Below are positions 33,110-41,693 of a stretch of 51,082 nt of DNA, piece by piece. The notes beneath the pieces are model-generated. The model had not been told where the DNA came from and did no database searches. It saw only the letters and a list, made by a program, of their open reading frames with translations. This stretch comes from DATNIB01 sp035604685 (GTDB taxonomy: Bacteria; Actinomycetota; Acidimicrobiia; Acidimicrobiales; RAAP-2). The stretch spans positions 1-51,082 of the forward strand of contig DATNIB010000004.1 in assembly GCA_035604685.1 (NCBI GenBank). Direction: 5' to 3'. Each line of letters begins with the position of its first letter. Position 1 is the stretch's first letter. The position numbers and the translations under genes are program-made.

Positions 33110-33667
33110 ATGGCGAGCGGCGCGCCCGGCGGGCTGACGGTCTGGTTGACCGGGCTGCCCGCGTCGGGGAAGACGACCGTGGCCACCGGGCTGGCGGCAT
33201 CGCTCGGTGGGCACTCCCGCCCGGTCGTGGTGCTCGACGGCGACGTCCTGCGGGCGGGCCTGAGCCGCGACCTCGATTTCTCGGCGGCGGGCCGGGCCGA
33301 GGCGGTGCGCCGCGCCGGCGAGGCGGCCCTGATTGCCGCCCTGGGCGGGAGCATCGCCATCGCGGCGTTGGTGAGCCCGTCCGCGCCGGCCCGCCGGCGC
33401 GTCCGTCGCCTCCACGAGTCCGCCGGAATCGGGTTCCTCGAGGTCTGGCTCTCGACCCCCCTCTCGGTCTGCGAGCAGCGCGACCCCAAGGGTCTCTACC
33501 GGCGCGCCCGCCTGGGGGAGGTCGACAACCTGACGGGCGTCCAGTCCCCCTACGAGGCCCCGACGGACCCGGAGGTGACGCTGCCGACCCATGTCATGAC
33601 GGTGGAGGAGGCGGTCGACCTGGTGCTGGCCTCGCTCTGGCGGGCCATCGGGCCCGCCCGCCCCTGA
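33110..33667 (+). CDS. Adenylylsulfate kinase-like protein
   Basis: A 185-aa P-loop kinase. Walker A is GLPASGKTT (residues 15-23), the substrate loop is 'VLDGDVLRAGLSRDLDFS', and the C-terminal half holds 'PKGLYRRARLGEVDNLTGVQSPYEAP', all hallmarks of APS kinase (CysC). That enzyme makes PAPS for sulfotransferases or sulfate assimilation. No sulfurylase or sulfotransferase gene is near, and it is apparently co-transcribed with an acyl-CoA dehydrogenase, an odd pairing. The length is normal and the motifs are intact, so it is probably functional. Confidence 0.87.
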   Translation: MASGAPGGLTVWLTGLPASGKTTVATGLAASLGGHSRPVVVLDGDVLRAGLSRDLDFSAAGRAEAVRRAGEAALIAALGGSIAIAALVSPSAPARRRVRRLHESAGIGFLEVWLSTPLSVCEQRDPKGLYRRARLGEVDNLTGVQSPYEAPTDPEVTLPTHVMTVEEAVDLVLASLWRAIGPARP

Positions 33668-33689
33668 GGGCGGCTCGCCCAAGGCGCGC

Positions 33690-34901
33690 TCAGCCCACCG
33701 CCTCGAAGACCGCGGCCAGCCCCTGGCCGCCACCGATGCACATGGTCTCCAGCCCGAGTGCGGCTCCCCGGCGATCCATCTCGCGGAGCAAGGTGGCGAG
33801 GATCCGTCCCCCGGTGGCCCCGATCGGATGGCCGAGCGAGATGCCCGAGCCGTTCACGTTGAGGCGCTCGAAGTCCGACTCCGCCAACCCCCACTCCCGG
33901 GTCACGGCCAGGACCTGCGCGGCGAACGCCTCGTTCAGCTCGATCAGCTCCATGTCGGCCAACGCGAGGCCCGCCCGCTCGAGCGCCCTGGCGGTGGCCG
34001 GCACCGGGCCGATGCCCATGGTCTGGGGCGCCACACCGGCCACCGCCCAGGAGCGGAGCCGGGCCAGCGGACGCAGGCCGAGCTCGGCCGCCTTCTCGGG
34101 GAAGGTGACCACGCAGACGGCCGCGCCGTCGTTCTGCCCGCTGGCGTTGCCGGCCGTGACCGTGGCGTCGGGGTCCTCGCGGCCCATGACGGCGCGCAGC
34201 GCGCTCAACGATTCGAGGGTCGTGTCGGCCCGGGGGTGTTCGTCGACGTCGACGACCGTGTCCCCTTGGCGACCCTTCACGGTGACCGGGACCATCTCCT
34301 CCTTGAACCGGCCCGCCTGCTGGGCGGCGACCGCCCGCCGGTGGGAGAGGAGCGCCAGCTCGTCCTGCTCCTGGCGCCCGATCCCGTACTGGCGGCGCAG
34401 GTTCTCCGCCGTCTCGATCATGCCGCCGGGCACCGGGAAGTTGATCCCGCCGGCGGTCACCCGTCCCCGGGCCAGCCGGTCGAACATCGTCACGTGCTCC
34501 GAGCGCGAGCCCCAGCGCATGGCCGTCGTGTAGTACTCGGTCTGGGTCATGCTCTCGGCGCCGCCCGCCAGCACGACGTCGCTCACGCCGGTCTGCACCT
34601 GCATGGCCGCGTAGAGGACGGCCTGGAGGCCCGAGCCGCAGCGCCGGTCGACCTGGGCCCCTGCCGTGGTCACCGGGAACCCGGCGTCGAGGGCGGCCAC
34701 CCGCCCGATGGCCGGCGCCTCGCCGTTCGGGTATCCCTGGCCCAAGATGACCTCGTCCACGGCCGCTTTGTCGAGCCCGGTGCGCGCCAGCAGCTCGGTG
34801 ATGACCGCGGCCGCCAGCTCCTGGACGCTCACGTCCTTCAGCGCGCCCCCGTAGCGGCCGACCGGCGTGCGCAGGGGCTCACAGATCACGGCTTCTCGCA
34901 T
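33690..34901 (-). CDS. Acetyl-CoA acetyltransferase (thiolase)
   Basis: A 403-aa thiolase. The nucleophilic Cys lies in 'DRRCGSGLQAV', the His in 'GSGISLGHPIGATG' and the second Cys in 'CIGGGQGLA'. It resembles biosynthetic/degradative acetyl-CoA acetyltransferases and differs clearly from the FadA-like protein at 26730-27938. It has GAGGAGG before ATG 34901. With the SDR immediately upstream (30 bp) it could interconvert acetoacetyl-CoA and 3-hydroxyacyl-CoA. Confidence 0.92.
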   Translation of the reverse strand: MREAVICEPLRTPVGRYGGALKDVSVQELAAAVITELLARTGLDKAAVDEVILGQGYPNGEAPAIGRVAALDAGFPVTTAGAQVDRRCGSGLQAVLYAAMQVQTGVSDVVLAGGAESMTQTEYYTTAMRWGSRSEHVTMFDRLARGRVTAGGINFPVPGGMIETAENLRRQYGIGRQEQDELALLSHRRAVAAQQAGRFKEEMVPVTVKGRQGDTVVDVDEHPRADTTLESLSALRAVMGREDPDATVTAGNASGQNDGAAVCVVTFPEKAAELGLRPLARLRSWAVAGVAPQTMGIGPVPATARALERAGLALADMELIELNEAFAAQVLAVTREWGLAESDFERLNVNGSGISLGHPIGATGGRILATLLREMDRRGAALGLETMCIGGGQGLAAVFEAVG

Positions 34902-34931
34902 CGTGCCTCCTCGTCGACCCTCAGGCCGGTC

Positions 34932-35675
34932 TCACATGTAGCGGCCGCCGGTCACCTCGAGCACCGTGCCCGTCATGTAGCCGGCGAGCTCGGAGGCCAA
35001 GAACAGCGCCACGTTGGCGATGTCTTGGACCTCGCCGGCCCGGCCCATCGGGATCTCGGTCAGCCGCTGCTCCCAGATGTCCTGGCGCATGGCCTCGGTC
35101 ATCGCCGTGCGGACCAGGCCGGGCTGGATGGCGTTGACCCGGATCCCGAGATGGGCCAGCTCCTTGGCCGAGGCCTTGGTCAGCCCGACCAGCCCCGCCT
35201 TGGCGGCGCTGTAGTTGGTCTGCCCGATGTTGCCCACCTTGCCCGAGATGGACGACATGTTGATGATCGACCCGCGCTGCTGCTCGCGCATGACCGCCGC
35301 CGCGAAGCGCGTGCCGAGCCAGGCGCCCTGGAGGTGCACGTCGATCACGGCGCGGAAGTCGGCGAGCGTCATGTTCCGGATGGTGGCGTCGCGGGTGATG
35401 CCGGCGTTGTTGACCATGACGTCGAGCGAACCCAGCTCCTCGACGCAGCGCGCCACCAGCGCCTCGACCTCGGCCTCCTCGGTTACGTCGCAGCGGACGG
35501 CGATGACCGTCGCCCCCTCGGCCGCGAGCTCGCTCGCCGACTTTTCGGCCGCCGCCTCGTTGATGTCGCCGAGCGCGACCGACGCCCCCTCGCGGACGAA
35601 GGTCCGGGCGATCTCGAGGCCGATCCCCTGCGCGGCGCCGGTGACGACGGCCGCCTTCCCATCGAGCAGTCCCAC
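34932..35675 (-). CDS. 3-oxoacyl reductase-like SDR (FabG family)
   Basis: A 247-aa SDR with TGAAQGIG (residues 12-19), NNAGIT, an active-site Ser in 'NMSSISG', 'YSAAKAG' with Tyr/Lys, and 'IQPGLVRT' after it. Motifs and length fit FabG or acetoacetyl-CoA reductases (PhaB-like). Its position directly before a thiolase gene suggests reduction or oxidation of 3-ketoacyl-CoA. GTG 35675 is supported by GAGGAG upstream. Confidence 0.9.
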   Translation of the reverse strand: MGLLDGKAAVVTGAAQGIGLEIARTFVREGASVALGDINEAAAEKSASELAAEGATVIAVRCDVTEEAEVEALVARCVEELGSLDVMVNNAGITRDATIRNMTLADFRAVIDVHLQGAWLGTRFAAAVMREQQRGSIINMSSISGKVGNIGQTNYSAAKAGLVGLTKASAKELAHLGIRVNAIQPGLVRTAMTEAMRQDIWEQRLTEIPMGRAGEVQDIANVALFLASELAGYMTGTVLEVTGGRYM

Positions 35676-35830
35676 GTTTCGCTCCTCGCCTGGTGGTCGT
35701 CTGGCGCGGCGGTGGTCGGCGGCGCCCGGGTGCGCTGGCGCATCGGCGCCCGACCGACCCGAATGGGGGGCGAGCGTACCGTCCTCGGGTGGGGGCGGCC
35801 GTTCGACCGAGCGGCGCCCGGCAACCGGCG

Positions 35831-37828
35831 CTAGTGATCGACCCGTTCGGGCTCTCCGCCGGCGTGGGAGATCCAGGTCTCGTACATCTCGGCGTAGCGG
35901 CCACCCGCCTCGATCAGCTGGTTGTGGGAGCCGATCTCGACGATCCCGCCCTCGTCGACCACGACGATGCGGTCGGCCTTCATGGCGGTGGTCAGGCGGT
36001 GCGCGATGAGGATCGCGGTGCGGCCCTCCAGCAGCACGTCGAGGGCGCGCTCGATCTTGCTCTCCGACAGCAGGTCCAGGTTGGACGTCGCCTCGTCGAG
36101 GACGATCACCCGCGGGTGGGCCAGGAACGCCCGGCCCAGCGCGATCAGCTGACGCTCACCGGAGGAGAGAGACTGGCCCCGCTCGTGGACGATCGTGTCC
36201 AGCTGGTCCGGCAGGCGCTCGATGACCTCCATGAGGCCGACCGTCCGCACGGCCTCCCATACCTCGGCATCGGTCGCGTCGGGACGGGCGAAGGCGATGT
36301 TTTCCCGGACGGTGCCGGCGAAGAGGAAGGGTTCCTGGGGCACCACGCCGAGCTGGCGGCGCAGGGATTCGAGCGAGACGTGCGAGATGTCGTGGCCGTC
36401 GATCAGGACCCGGCCCTCCGTCGGGTCGTAGAAGCGGGTGACCAGCTTGGCCATCGTCGACTTCCCGGCCCCGGTGGGCCCCACGAAGGCCACCGTCTCG
36501 CCCACCTGGATGCGCAGGTCGACGTCGTGGAGCACCGGCGTGCCAGGGTCGTAGGCGAACGTCACATGCTCGAAGCGGATGTCGCCGTCGATGGGGGGCA
36601 TCTCGATGGCGTCGGGGTCCTCGGGGACGCTCGGGGAGAGGGCGAGCAGCGTGTTGAGCTTGATGATCGAGGACTGGCCCTGCTGGTAGGTGTTGTACTG
36701 CTGGACGAGGAGGGTGATCGGGGCGAAGAAGCGGTTCACGTACAAGAAGAAGGCGCCGAGCGCGCCGATCGAGAGCTGGTTGTGCAGCACCATCGTCCCG
36801 CCGACCGTCAGGACGATCGCCTGGCCGACGTAGGCCAGCATCTGGGTGGCCGGCCCGTACAACGCGTTGATCTGCGCCGTGTACAGGTTGGCGTCGCGGT
36901 ACTCCCCGACCACGTTGCGGTGGTGGAGCACGTTGTGCCGCTGGCGGTTGTGGGCGGTGACGATGCGCACGCCGTGCAGGCTCTCCGACAGATCGGCGAG
37001 GACGCCCGCGATCCCGTCGCGCACGCGGTTGTAGCCGCGCTCGGAGGCGACGCGGAACCACATCGAGAGAGCGGTGAGCACCGGGACGACGACCAGCACC
37101 GTGACGATCGCCAGCCGCACGTTGAGCGTGAAGAGGATGGCCGTGATGACGATCATGGTGAGGCCCTGCACGGCGAAGCTGGCCAGGCCGTCTTGGAGCA
37201 GCTGTTGGAGGTTCTCGATGTCGCTCGTCATGCGGGTCATGATCACGCCCGCCTTCTCACCGGTGTAGAAGTCGAGCGACATCCGCTGGAGGTGGGTGAA
37301 GATCTTGATCCGCAGGTCGTTCATGACCCGGGCGGCCAGCCGACCGGTGGTCCGCACCTGATTGCGTTGTGCGATCGAGCTGACGAGGATGGCGCCGAAG
37401 AACAGGGCGGCGCAGACGATGATCGTCTTGAAGTCCTTGTGGCCGGCCTCCAGGTGGCCGTGGACCAGCACGGGCGAGCCCATCCCGTCGGTGATGGCCC
37501 GGTCGATGAGGGCCGGGCCGGCCTGGTTGGCCAGGCTGACTATCGACACGAGCACCCCGGCCAGGACGGCGAGCCGCCAGTGCTGGACGACCAGCTGACG
37601 GAGCGTCATCTTCTTTCGCTCGGCCGCGGTCATCTGGTAGCTGAAGCCGGCGGTCGGCGTGGGGTGCTTGGGCTCGGTCTTCAAGAGCCGGTCGACCCCG
37701 TCTTGGAGCTCGGGCGGGATGCCCGCGAAGGGCAGCCCATTCCCCGGGTTGCCGGCCGATGGCCCGCCCGGGCGTCCGCCGAGCCCGCCCCCGCCCCCGA
37801 ACATGCCGCCGCCGGCTCCCCAGGCCAT
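35831..37828 (-). CDS. ABC exporter half-transporter, canonical catalytic site
   Basis: A 665-aa type IV ABC exporter (six membrane helices then an ATPase domain). It starts with a Gly-rich segment (MAWGAGGGMFGGGGG...), common in actinobacterial members. The ATPase has Walker A GPTGAGKS, Walker B VIVLDEATSNLD with catalytic Glu, and H-loop LIAHRL. The signature is LSSGE instead of LSGGQ. It overlaps the upstream exporter gene (ATGA). Combined with that partner it should form a heterodimeric multidrug or lipid exporter with one active and one degenerate ATP site. Confidence 0.92.
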   Translation of the reverse strand: MAWGAGGGMFGGGGGLGGRPGGPSAGNPGNGLPFAGIPPELQDGVDRLLKTEPKHPTPTAGFSYQMTAAERKKMTLRQLVVQHWRLAVLAGVLVSIVSLANQAGPALIDRAITDGMGSPVLVHGHLEAGHKDFKTIIVCAALFFGAILVSSIAQRNQVRTTGRLAARVMNDLRIKIFTHLQRMSLDFYTGEKAGVIMTRMTSDIENLQQLLQDGLASFAVQGLTMIVITAILFTLNVRLAIVTVLVVVPVLTALSMWFRVASERGYNRVRDGIAGVLADLSESLHGVRIVTAHNRQRHNVLHHRNVVGEYRDANLYTAQINALYGPATQMLAYVGQAIVLTVGGTMVLHNQLSIGALGAFFLYVNRFFAPITLLVQQYNTYQQGQSSIIKLNTLLALSPSVPEDPDAIEMPPIDGDIRFEHVTFAYDPGTPVLHDVDLRIQVGETVAFVGPTGAGKSTMAKLVTRFYDPTEGRVLIDGHDISHVSLESLRRQLGVVPQEPFLFAGTVRENIAFARPDATDAEVWEAVRTVGLMEVIERLPDQLDTIVHERGQSLSSGERQLIALGRAFLAHPRVIVLDEATSNLDLLSESKIERALDVLLEGRTAILIAHRLTTAMKADRIVVVDEGGIVEIGSHNQLIEAGGRYAEMYETWISHAGGEPERVDH

Positions 37829-39816
37829 CAGACGAGCCCCCCTGGGGCGAGGCCGTCCACGTCGGGCCCGAGCCGCGGTTCGTAGGCACGATCGTCGGGA
37901 CCGTCCGACCGGCCGCCGGCGTCACCCCGAGCTTCGGCCGCCCTCGCGGCGTCGGCCCGTGCCTCCTCCTCGGCGCGGAGCGCCAGCTCCTGCTCGCCCT
38001 GGGCCAGGACGTCGGCGTAGAGCGGCACCGTGTCCATCAGCTCGGCGTGGGTCCCGTCGGCCACGATGCGGCCGGCGTCCATGAGGAGCACCCGGTCGGC
38101 GAGGCTGATCGTCGACAGGCGGTGGGCGATGATGAGCGTCGTCCGGCCCTCCATCAGCTTGCGCAGCGAGCCGTGGATCGTGAGCTCCACCTGCACGTCG
38201 ATGGCGCTGGTGGCGTCGTCGAGCACGAGGATCGGCGGGTTGACGAGCAGCGTTCTCGCGATGGCGATCCGCTGGCGCTGTCCGCCGGACAGGGTGTAGC
38301 CCCGTTCGCCGACAACCGTCTCGTAGCCGTTGGAGAGCTCGCGGATGAACTCGTCCGCCCCGGCCGCCTTGGCGGCGGCCTCGATGTCGGCGAAGTCGGC
38401 GTTCGGGAGTCCGTAGGCGATGTTCTCCCGGATCGACGTCGAGAAGAGGAACGGCTCGTCGAGCACGATGCCGATGTTGGCCCGCAGGCTCAGCAGGGTC
38501 AGGTCCCGCACGTCGTGCCCGTCGATCAGCACCCGGCCGCCGGTCACGTCGTAGAAGCGGGGGAGCAGCCGCGCCACGGTTGACTTGCCCACCCCGGTCC
38601 GCCCGACCAAGGCAACGGTCTGCCCCGGGGGAATGTGCAGATCGAAGCCGTCCAGGATCAGCGGGTTGTCGGGGGCGTACGAGAACTGGGCCGCCTCGAA
38701 GCGCACGTCGCCCTGGCAGTCGATCAGGTCCACTGCGCCGGGCCGGTCGACGATCGTCGGTGCTTCGTCGAGGATCTCGTAGATGCGCTGCGATGAGGCC
38801 GACGCCCGCTGGCCCATCATGATGATCATGCCGAGCATCTGGAAGGGCGCTTGGAGCATCACGATGTACAGGCTGAACGAGACGATGGCCCCGACCTGCA
38901 GCTCGTTGTGCACGACCAGCCAGCCGCCGAAGAGCACCACCAGCGCCAGGCCGATCTGGGGGAGGTTCTGGACGGTTGGCGTGAACTTCGCCCGGATGTA
39001 GGCGTCCTTGATGTAGGACCACTGCAACCGGTCGGCCGCTCGGCCCAGTGTCGTCAGCTCGCGCTGTTCGGCGGCGAAGGACTTGACCACCCGAACCCCG
39101 TTGATGTTCTCGTCGACGATCGTGGCGACCTCGGCCAGACGCGACTGGATCAGCCAGGACACCGGGAAGATCGACTTCCGCATCTGAACGCCGAGCAGGT
39201 ACACGAACGGCATCGGGATCATCGCCACGAGGGCCAATGGGACGTTGATCGAGAGCATGTAGCCGAAGGCGACCACGGCGACGCTGCACTGGACGAGGAT
39301 CGACGGGGCGAAGGTCAGGTACATCTGCACCGAGCGGATGTCCGAGTTGGCTCGGGAGATCAACTGCCCGGACTGCACCCGGTCGTAGAAGGGAAACGAC
39401 ATCTTCGTCAGGTGGCTGTAGATGATGTTACGGAGATCGAACTCGATCTCGTAGGCGGTCCGCATCAAGAAGTACCGCGAGATGTAGCCGGCGATGCCGG
39501 CGACCACCGCCAGGACGAAGACCAGCTTGAAGTAGTGGCTGAGCGGCACGTCGCGCGCCACCAGCGAGTTGTCGATGGCGTCCTGGAGGAGCTTGGGGAT
39601 CTGCACCTGGAGCAAGAGCGCCAGGAATGACATCAAGAGCGAGGTGAGGAAGATCCGCTTGTGCGACAGCAAGATCGGCAGCGCCCGGCGTAGCCAGGTC
39701 TTGTCGCGATCCGGGTCGATGTTCGCCGCCGGGGCCCGATAGCGGGCGGTGGTGGCCATCGGCTCGAAGGGCGACGCGCCGGCCGCCTCGGCCCCGGGTC
39801 GGGACGCCGTCCTCAT
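37828..39816 (-). CDS. ABC exporter half-transporter, degenerate catalytic site
   Basis: A 662-aa partner subunit with six membrane helices and an ATPase domain. Walker A is GRTGVGKS, the signature LSGGQRQRIAIARTL, and Walker B ILVLDDATSAID, in which the catalytic Glu is replaced by Asp. The H-loop LIIAHRLST is retained. This pattern is known from heterodimeric exporters such as TM287/288 and BmrCD. ATG 39816 overlaps the MarR stop (ATGA), so regulator and transporter are one operon. A Glu/Arg/Ala-rich C-terminal tail follows the ATPase. Confidence 0.92.
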   Translation of the reverse strand: MRTASRPGAEAAGASPFEPMATTARYRAPAANIDPDRDKTWLRRALPILLSHKRIFLTSLLMSFLALLLQVQIPKLLQDAIDNSLVARDVPLSHYFKLVFVLAVVAGIAGYISRYFLMRTAYEIEFDLRNIIYSHLTKMSFPFYDRVQSGQLISRANSDIRSVQMYLTFAPSILVQCSVAVVAFGYMLSINVPLALVAMIPMPFVYLLGVQMRKSIFPVSWLIQSRLAEVATIVDENINGVRVVKSFAAEQRELTTLGRAADRLQWSYIKDAYIRAKFTPTVQNLPQIGLALVVLFGGWLVVHNELQVGAIVSFSLYIVMLQAPFQMLGMIIMMGQRASASSQRIYEILDEAPTIVDRPGAVDLIDCQGDVRFEAAQFSYAPDNPLILDGFDLHIPPGQTVALVGRTGVGKSTVARLLPRFYDVTGGRVLIDGHDVRDLTLLSLRANIGIVLDEPFLFSTSIRENIAYGLPNADFADIEAAAKAAGADEFIRELSNGYETVVGERGYTLSGGQRQRIAIARTLLVNPPILVLDDATSAIDVQVELTIHGSLRKLMEGRTTLIIAHRLSTISLADRVLLMDAGRIVADGTHAELMDTVPLYADVLAQGEQELALRAEEEARADAARAAEARGDAGGRSDGPDDRAYEPRLGPDVDGLAPGGLV

Positions 39817-40277
39817 CGACGGGCCGCCGCCAGTGCCTCTCGGTGCGCCGTCATCGCCTTCTGCCACAGCGCCAGGTCCTCGATCGCCCGATCGCGGGCG
39901 CGGGCGCTCGGCAGGCGGTTGGCCAGCATTTCCAGACGGGTGTCGACGGCCGCGTCGGCGTCGGCCAGCAGGCGGTGCCCGAGATCGGTGAGCTCATGGG
40001 AGACCCGTCGCCGGTCATCTTCCGCGTGGCGGCGGGCGACCAGCCCGCGGGTCACCAGCCCGTCGATGACGGCGGTCACGCTCGGGGGGCGGACCGCCAG
40101 GCGCTCCGCCAGGGCCGAGGACACGGCGGAGCCCTCGTCGAGCAGGCCGAGCATGCGGTACTGGGACAGGGAGAGGTCGACCTCGGCCAGGCTCAACTCG
40201 ACCTGCTTGGCCAGCCAGGCCGCGGTGCGGCCGACGCTTCTCAGGCCCTTGGCGTGCGCAAGCTCTTCGAGAGTCAT
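39813..40277 (-). CDS. MarR-family transcriptional regulator
   Basis: A 154-aa winged-helix protein. 'LSLSQYRMLGLLDEGSAVSSALAERLAVRPPSVTAVIDGLVTRGLVARR' is the DNA-binding core, and 'HAEDDRRRVSHELTDLGHRLL' is the wing with the conserved DxRR. It likely represses its own operon, including the ABC exporter, and is released by a ligand. The TTAGA-CTA-TCTAA palindrome six bases before its ATG is the probable operator. No Shine-Dalgarno precedes the ATG, so the mRNA may be leaderless. Confidence 0.92.
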   Translation of the reverse strand: MTLEELAHAKGLRSVGRTAAWLAKQVELSLAEVDLSLSQYRMLGLLDEGSAVSSALAERLAVRPPSVTAVIDGLVTRGLVARRHAEDDRRRVSHELTDLGHRLLADADAAVDTRLEMLANRLPSARARDRAIEDLALWQKAMTAHREALAAARR

Positions 40278-40282
40278 AATTG

Positions 40283-40295
40283 TTAGACTATCTAA
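40283..40295. promoter_or_regulatory. Probable MarR operator (TTAGA-CTA-TCTAA)
   Basis: TTAGA (40283-40287) and TCTAA (40291-40295) form a perfect inverted repeat around CTA, six bases from the MarR start codon. It stands out as an AT-rich island in a GC-rich region. MarR proteins typically bind such short palindromes over their own promoter, and -10-like AT sequence overlaps it. Confidence 0.7.
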
Positions 40296-40428
40296 TCTTG
40301 TCCGGAGTCGCGCGCCTGGCGTGTCGGCGAGCGGTTCGCGTCGTCACCCTCCGATCGCTGCCTGGTCACCCTATTTCCGGACGCCCAGCACCCGGCCGAC
40401 GGAGGCCCCAGAGCCCAGGCACCCCCGG

Positions 40429-40457
40429 TTGTCCGGGACCCCCGCCGCCGCGATACT
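40429..40457 (+). promoter_or_regulatory. Promoter of the NDMA-dependent alcohol dehydrogenase
   Basis: TTGTCC (40429-40434) and GATACT (40452-40457) are separated by exactly 17 bases and end 25 bp before the ATG. GGGGAGG in between provides the ribosome site. Spacing and motif quality make this the best vegetative-type promoter in the window. Confidence 0.6.
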
Positions 40458-40482
40458 GGGCGGTACTCGAGGGGAGGTTCCG

Positions 40483-41640
40483 ATGAGAACGCGAGCCGCA
40501 GTGTGCACCGGTCTGGGTGAGCCTTGGACGGTCGAGGAGATCGACATCGATCCCCCCCACGTCCACGAGGTGCAGGTCGAGATGGCCTACGCGGGCATGT
40601 GCCACTCCGACGAGCACCTGCGCACCGGCGACATCGGGGCGCCGCCCGAGATCCTCGAGCTCATGGGCGTTGACTCCATGTTCCCGGTGGTCGGCGGCCA
40701 CGAGGGCGCGGGCGTCGTGGTGGCCGTCGGCCCCGAGGTGAGCCAGGTGGCGGTCGGTGACCGGGTCACCGCCGCCTTCATCCCGGCCTGCGGCACCTGC
40801 TTTTGGTGCGCGTCGGGTCGCCAGCACCTGTGTGACCTCGGCATCAGCACGCTGGCCGGCCCGATGATCAGTGACGGCACCTGGCGCTACCACCTGAACG
40901 GCCAGCACATGAACCGGATGACCCAGCTCGGCACGTTCGCCGAGACGCTGGTGGCGAACGAGGCGTCGGTCGTGAAGATCCCCGGCAACGCCCCGCTGCG
41001 GGCGGCCGCGCTCATCAGCTGCGGCATCGCCACGGGCTTCGGCTCGGTCGTCGACCGCGCCAAGGCCAGGCCCGGGGAGATCGTGGTCGTGGCCGGCTGC
41101 GGCGGGGTGGGCTCGGGGGCCATCCAAGGCGCGCGCCTGGTCGGCGCCCGCTGGATCATCGCCGTCGACCCGCTGCCGTTCAAGACCGAACAGGCCAAGA
41201 AGATCGGGGCCACCCACAGCGCGGCGTCGCTCGCCGAGGCAATGCCGATCGTGTCCGAGCTGTCCGAGGGCCGGATGGCGGACGTCGTCGTGCTGACGCC
41301 GGGCGTGCTCACGGGCGACCTGCTCGCGCCCGCGGCGATGCTCGGCTCCAAGGACGCGCGGATCGTGTGCACCGCCATCGCCCCCATCTCCCAGATGGAC
41401 GTGCAGCTCAACATCTTCAACCTGGCGATGTACAACCAGACGATCATGGGCACCGTGTTCGGGTCCGTGAGCCCGCGCGTCCAGGTACCGCGCCTGCTCA
41501 AGCTGTACGAGAACGGCCAGCTTGAGATCGACGAGCTGATCACGCGGGAGTACACCTTGGACCAGGTGCAGCAGGGTTACGAGGACCTGGCGGCCGGGAT
41601 CAACGTCCGGGGCGTGGTCAACTTCGGGACAGCCTCCTAG
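40483..41640 (+). CDS. NDMA-dependent (nicotinoprotein) alcohol dehydrogenase
   Basis: A 385-aa zinc alcohol dehydrogenase of the group III/Rxyl_3153 type. Cys40 (GMCHSDEH) and His73-Glu74 (GGHEGAG) are catalytic-zinc residues. Cys103, 106, 109 and 117 (CGTCFWC...HLC) hold the structural zinc. 'GCGGVGSGAIQGA' is the cofactor-binding loop. Members keep NAD(H) tightly bound and cannot exchange it, and in vitro use N,N-dimethyl-4-nitrosoaniline; in vivo mycofactocin is the accepted electron partner. Its stop codon TAG is part of the CTAG at the border of the TnpB element. Before that insertion it may have been first in the operon with the flavoproteins. Confidence 0.9.
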   Translation: MRTRAAVCTGLGEPWTVEEIDIDPPHVHEVQVEMAYAGMCHSDEHLRTGDIGAPPEILELMGVDSMFPVVGGHEGAGVVVAVGPEVSQVAVGDRVTAAFIPACGTCFWCASGRQHLCDLGISTLAGPMISDGTWRYHLNGQHMNRMTQLGTFAETLVANEASVVKIPGNAPLRAAALISCGIATGFGSVVDRAKARPGEIVVVAGCGGVGSGAIQGARLVGARWIIAVDPLPFKTEQAKKIGATHSAASLAEAMPIVSELSEGRMADVVVLTPGVLTGDLLAPAAMLGSKDARIVCTAIAPISQMDVQLNIFNLAMYNQTIMGTVFGSVSPRVQVPRLLKLYENGQLEIDELITREYTLDQVQQGYEDLAAGINVRGVVNFGTAS

Positions 41641-41651
41641 TGCCGCAACCG
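41637..41651 (+). repeat. Left terminal inverted repeat of the TnpB element
   Basis: CTAGTGCCGCAACCG; the CTAG contains the stop codon of the alcohol dehydrogenase gene. The partner is at 43133-43147. Confidence 0.8.
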
Positions 41652-41687
41652 CCAACCTTTACCCACTTCGGGCAACGACTGGCGGTT
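41647..41687 (-). ncRNA. Candidate 3' end of omega/reRNA with subterminal hairpin
   Basis: AACCGCCA (41647-41654) and TGGCGGTT (41680-41687) are perfectly complementary and lie just past the tnpB stop. In TnpB systems the guide RNA scaffold comes from the 3' end of tnpB and the adjoining element end, with the guide reading into flanking DNA. The position fits; expression is not shown. Confidence 0.4.
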
Positions 41688-41693
41688 CCTCGC

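Noticed and set aside
33668..33680. GGGCG-GCT-CGCCC hairpin between converging genes as a terminator
   Set aside because: The stem is only five base pairs and there is no U-run; too weak to list as a feature.
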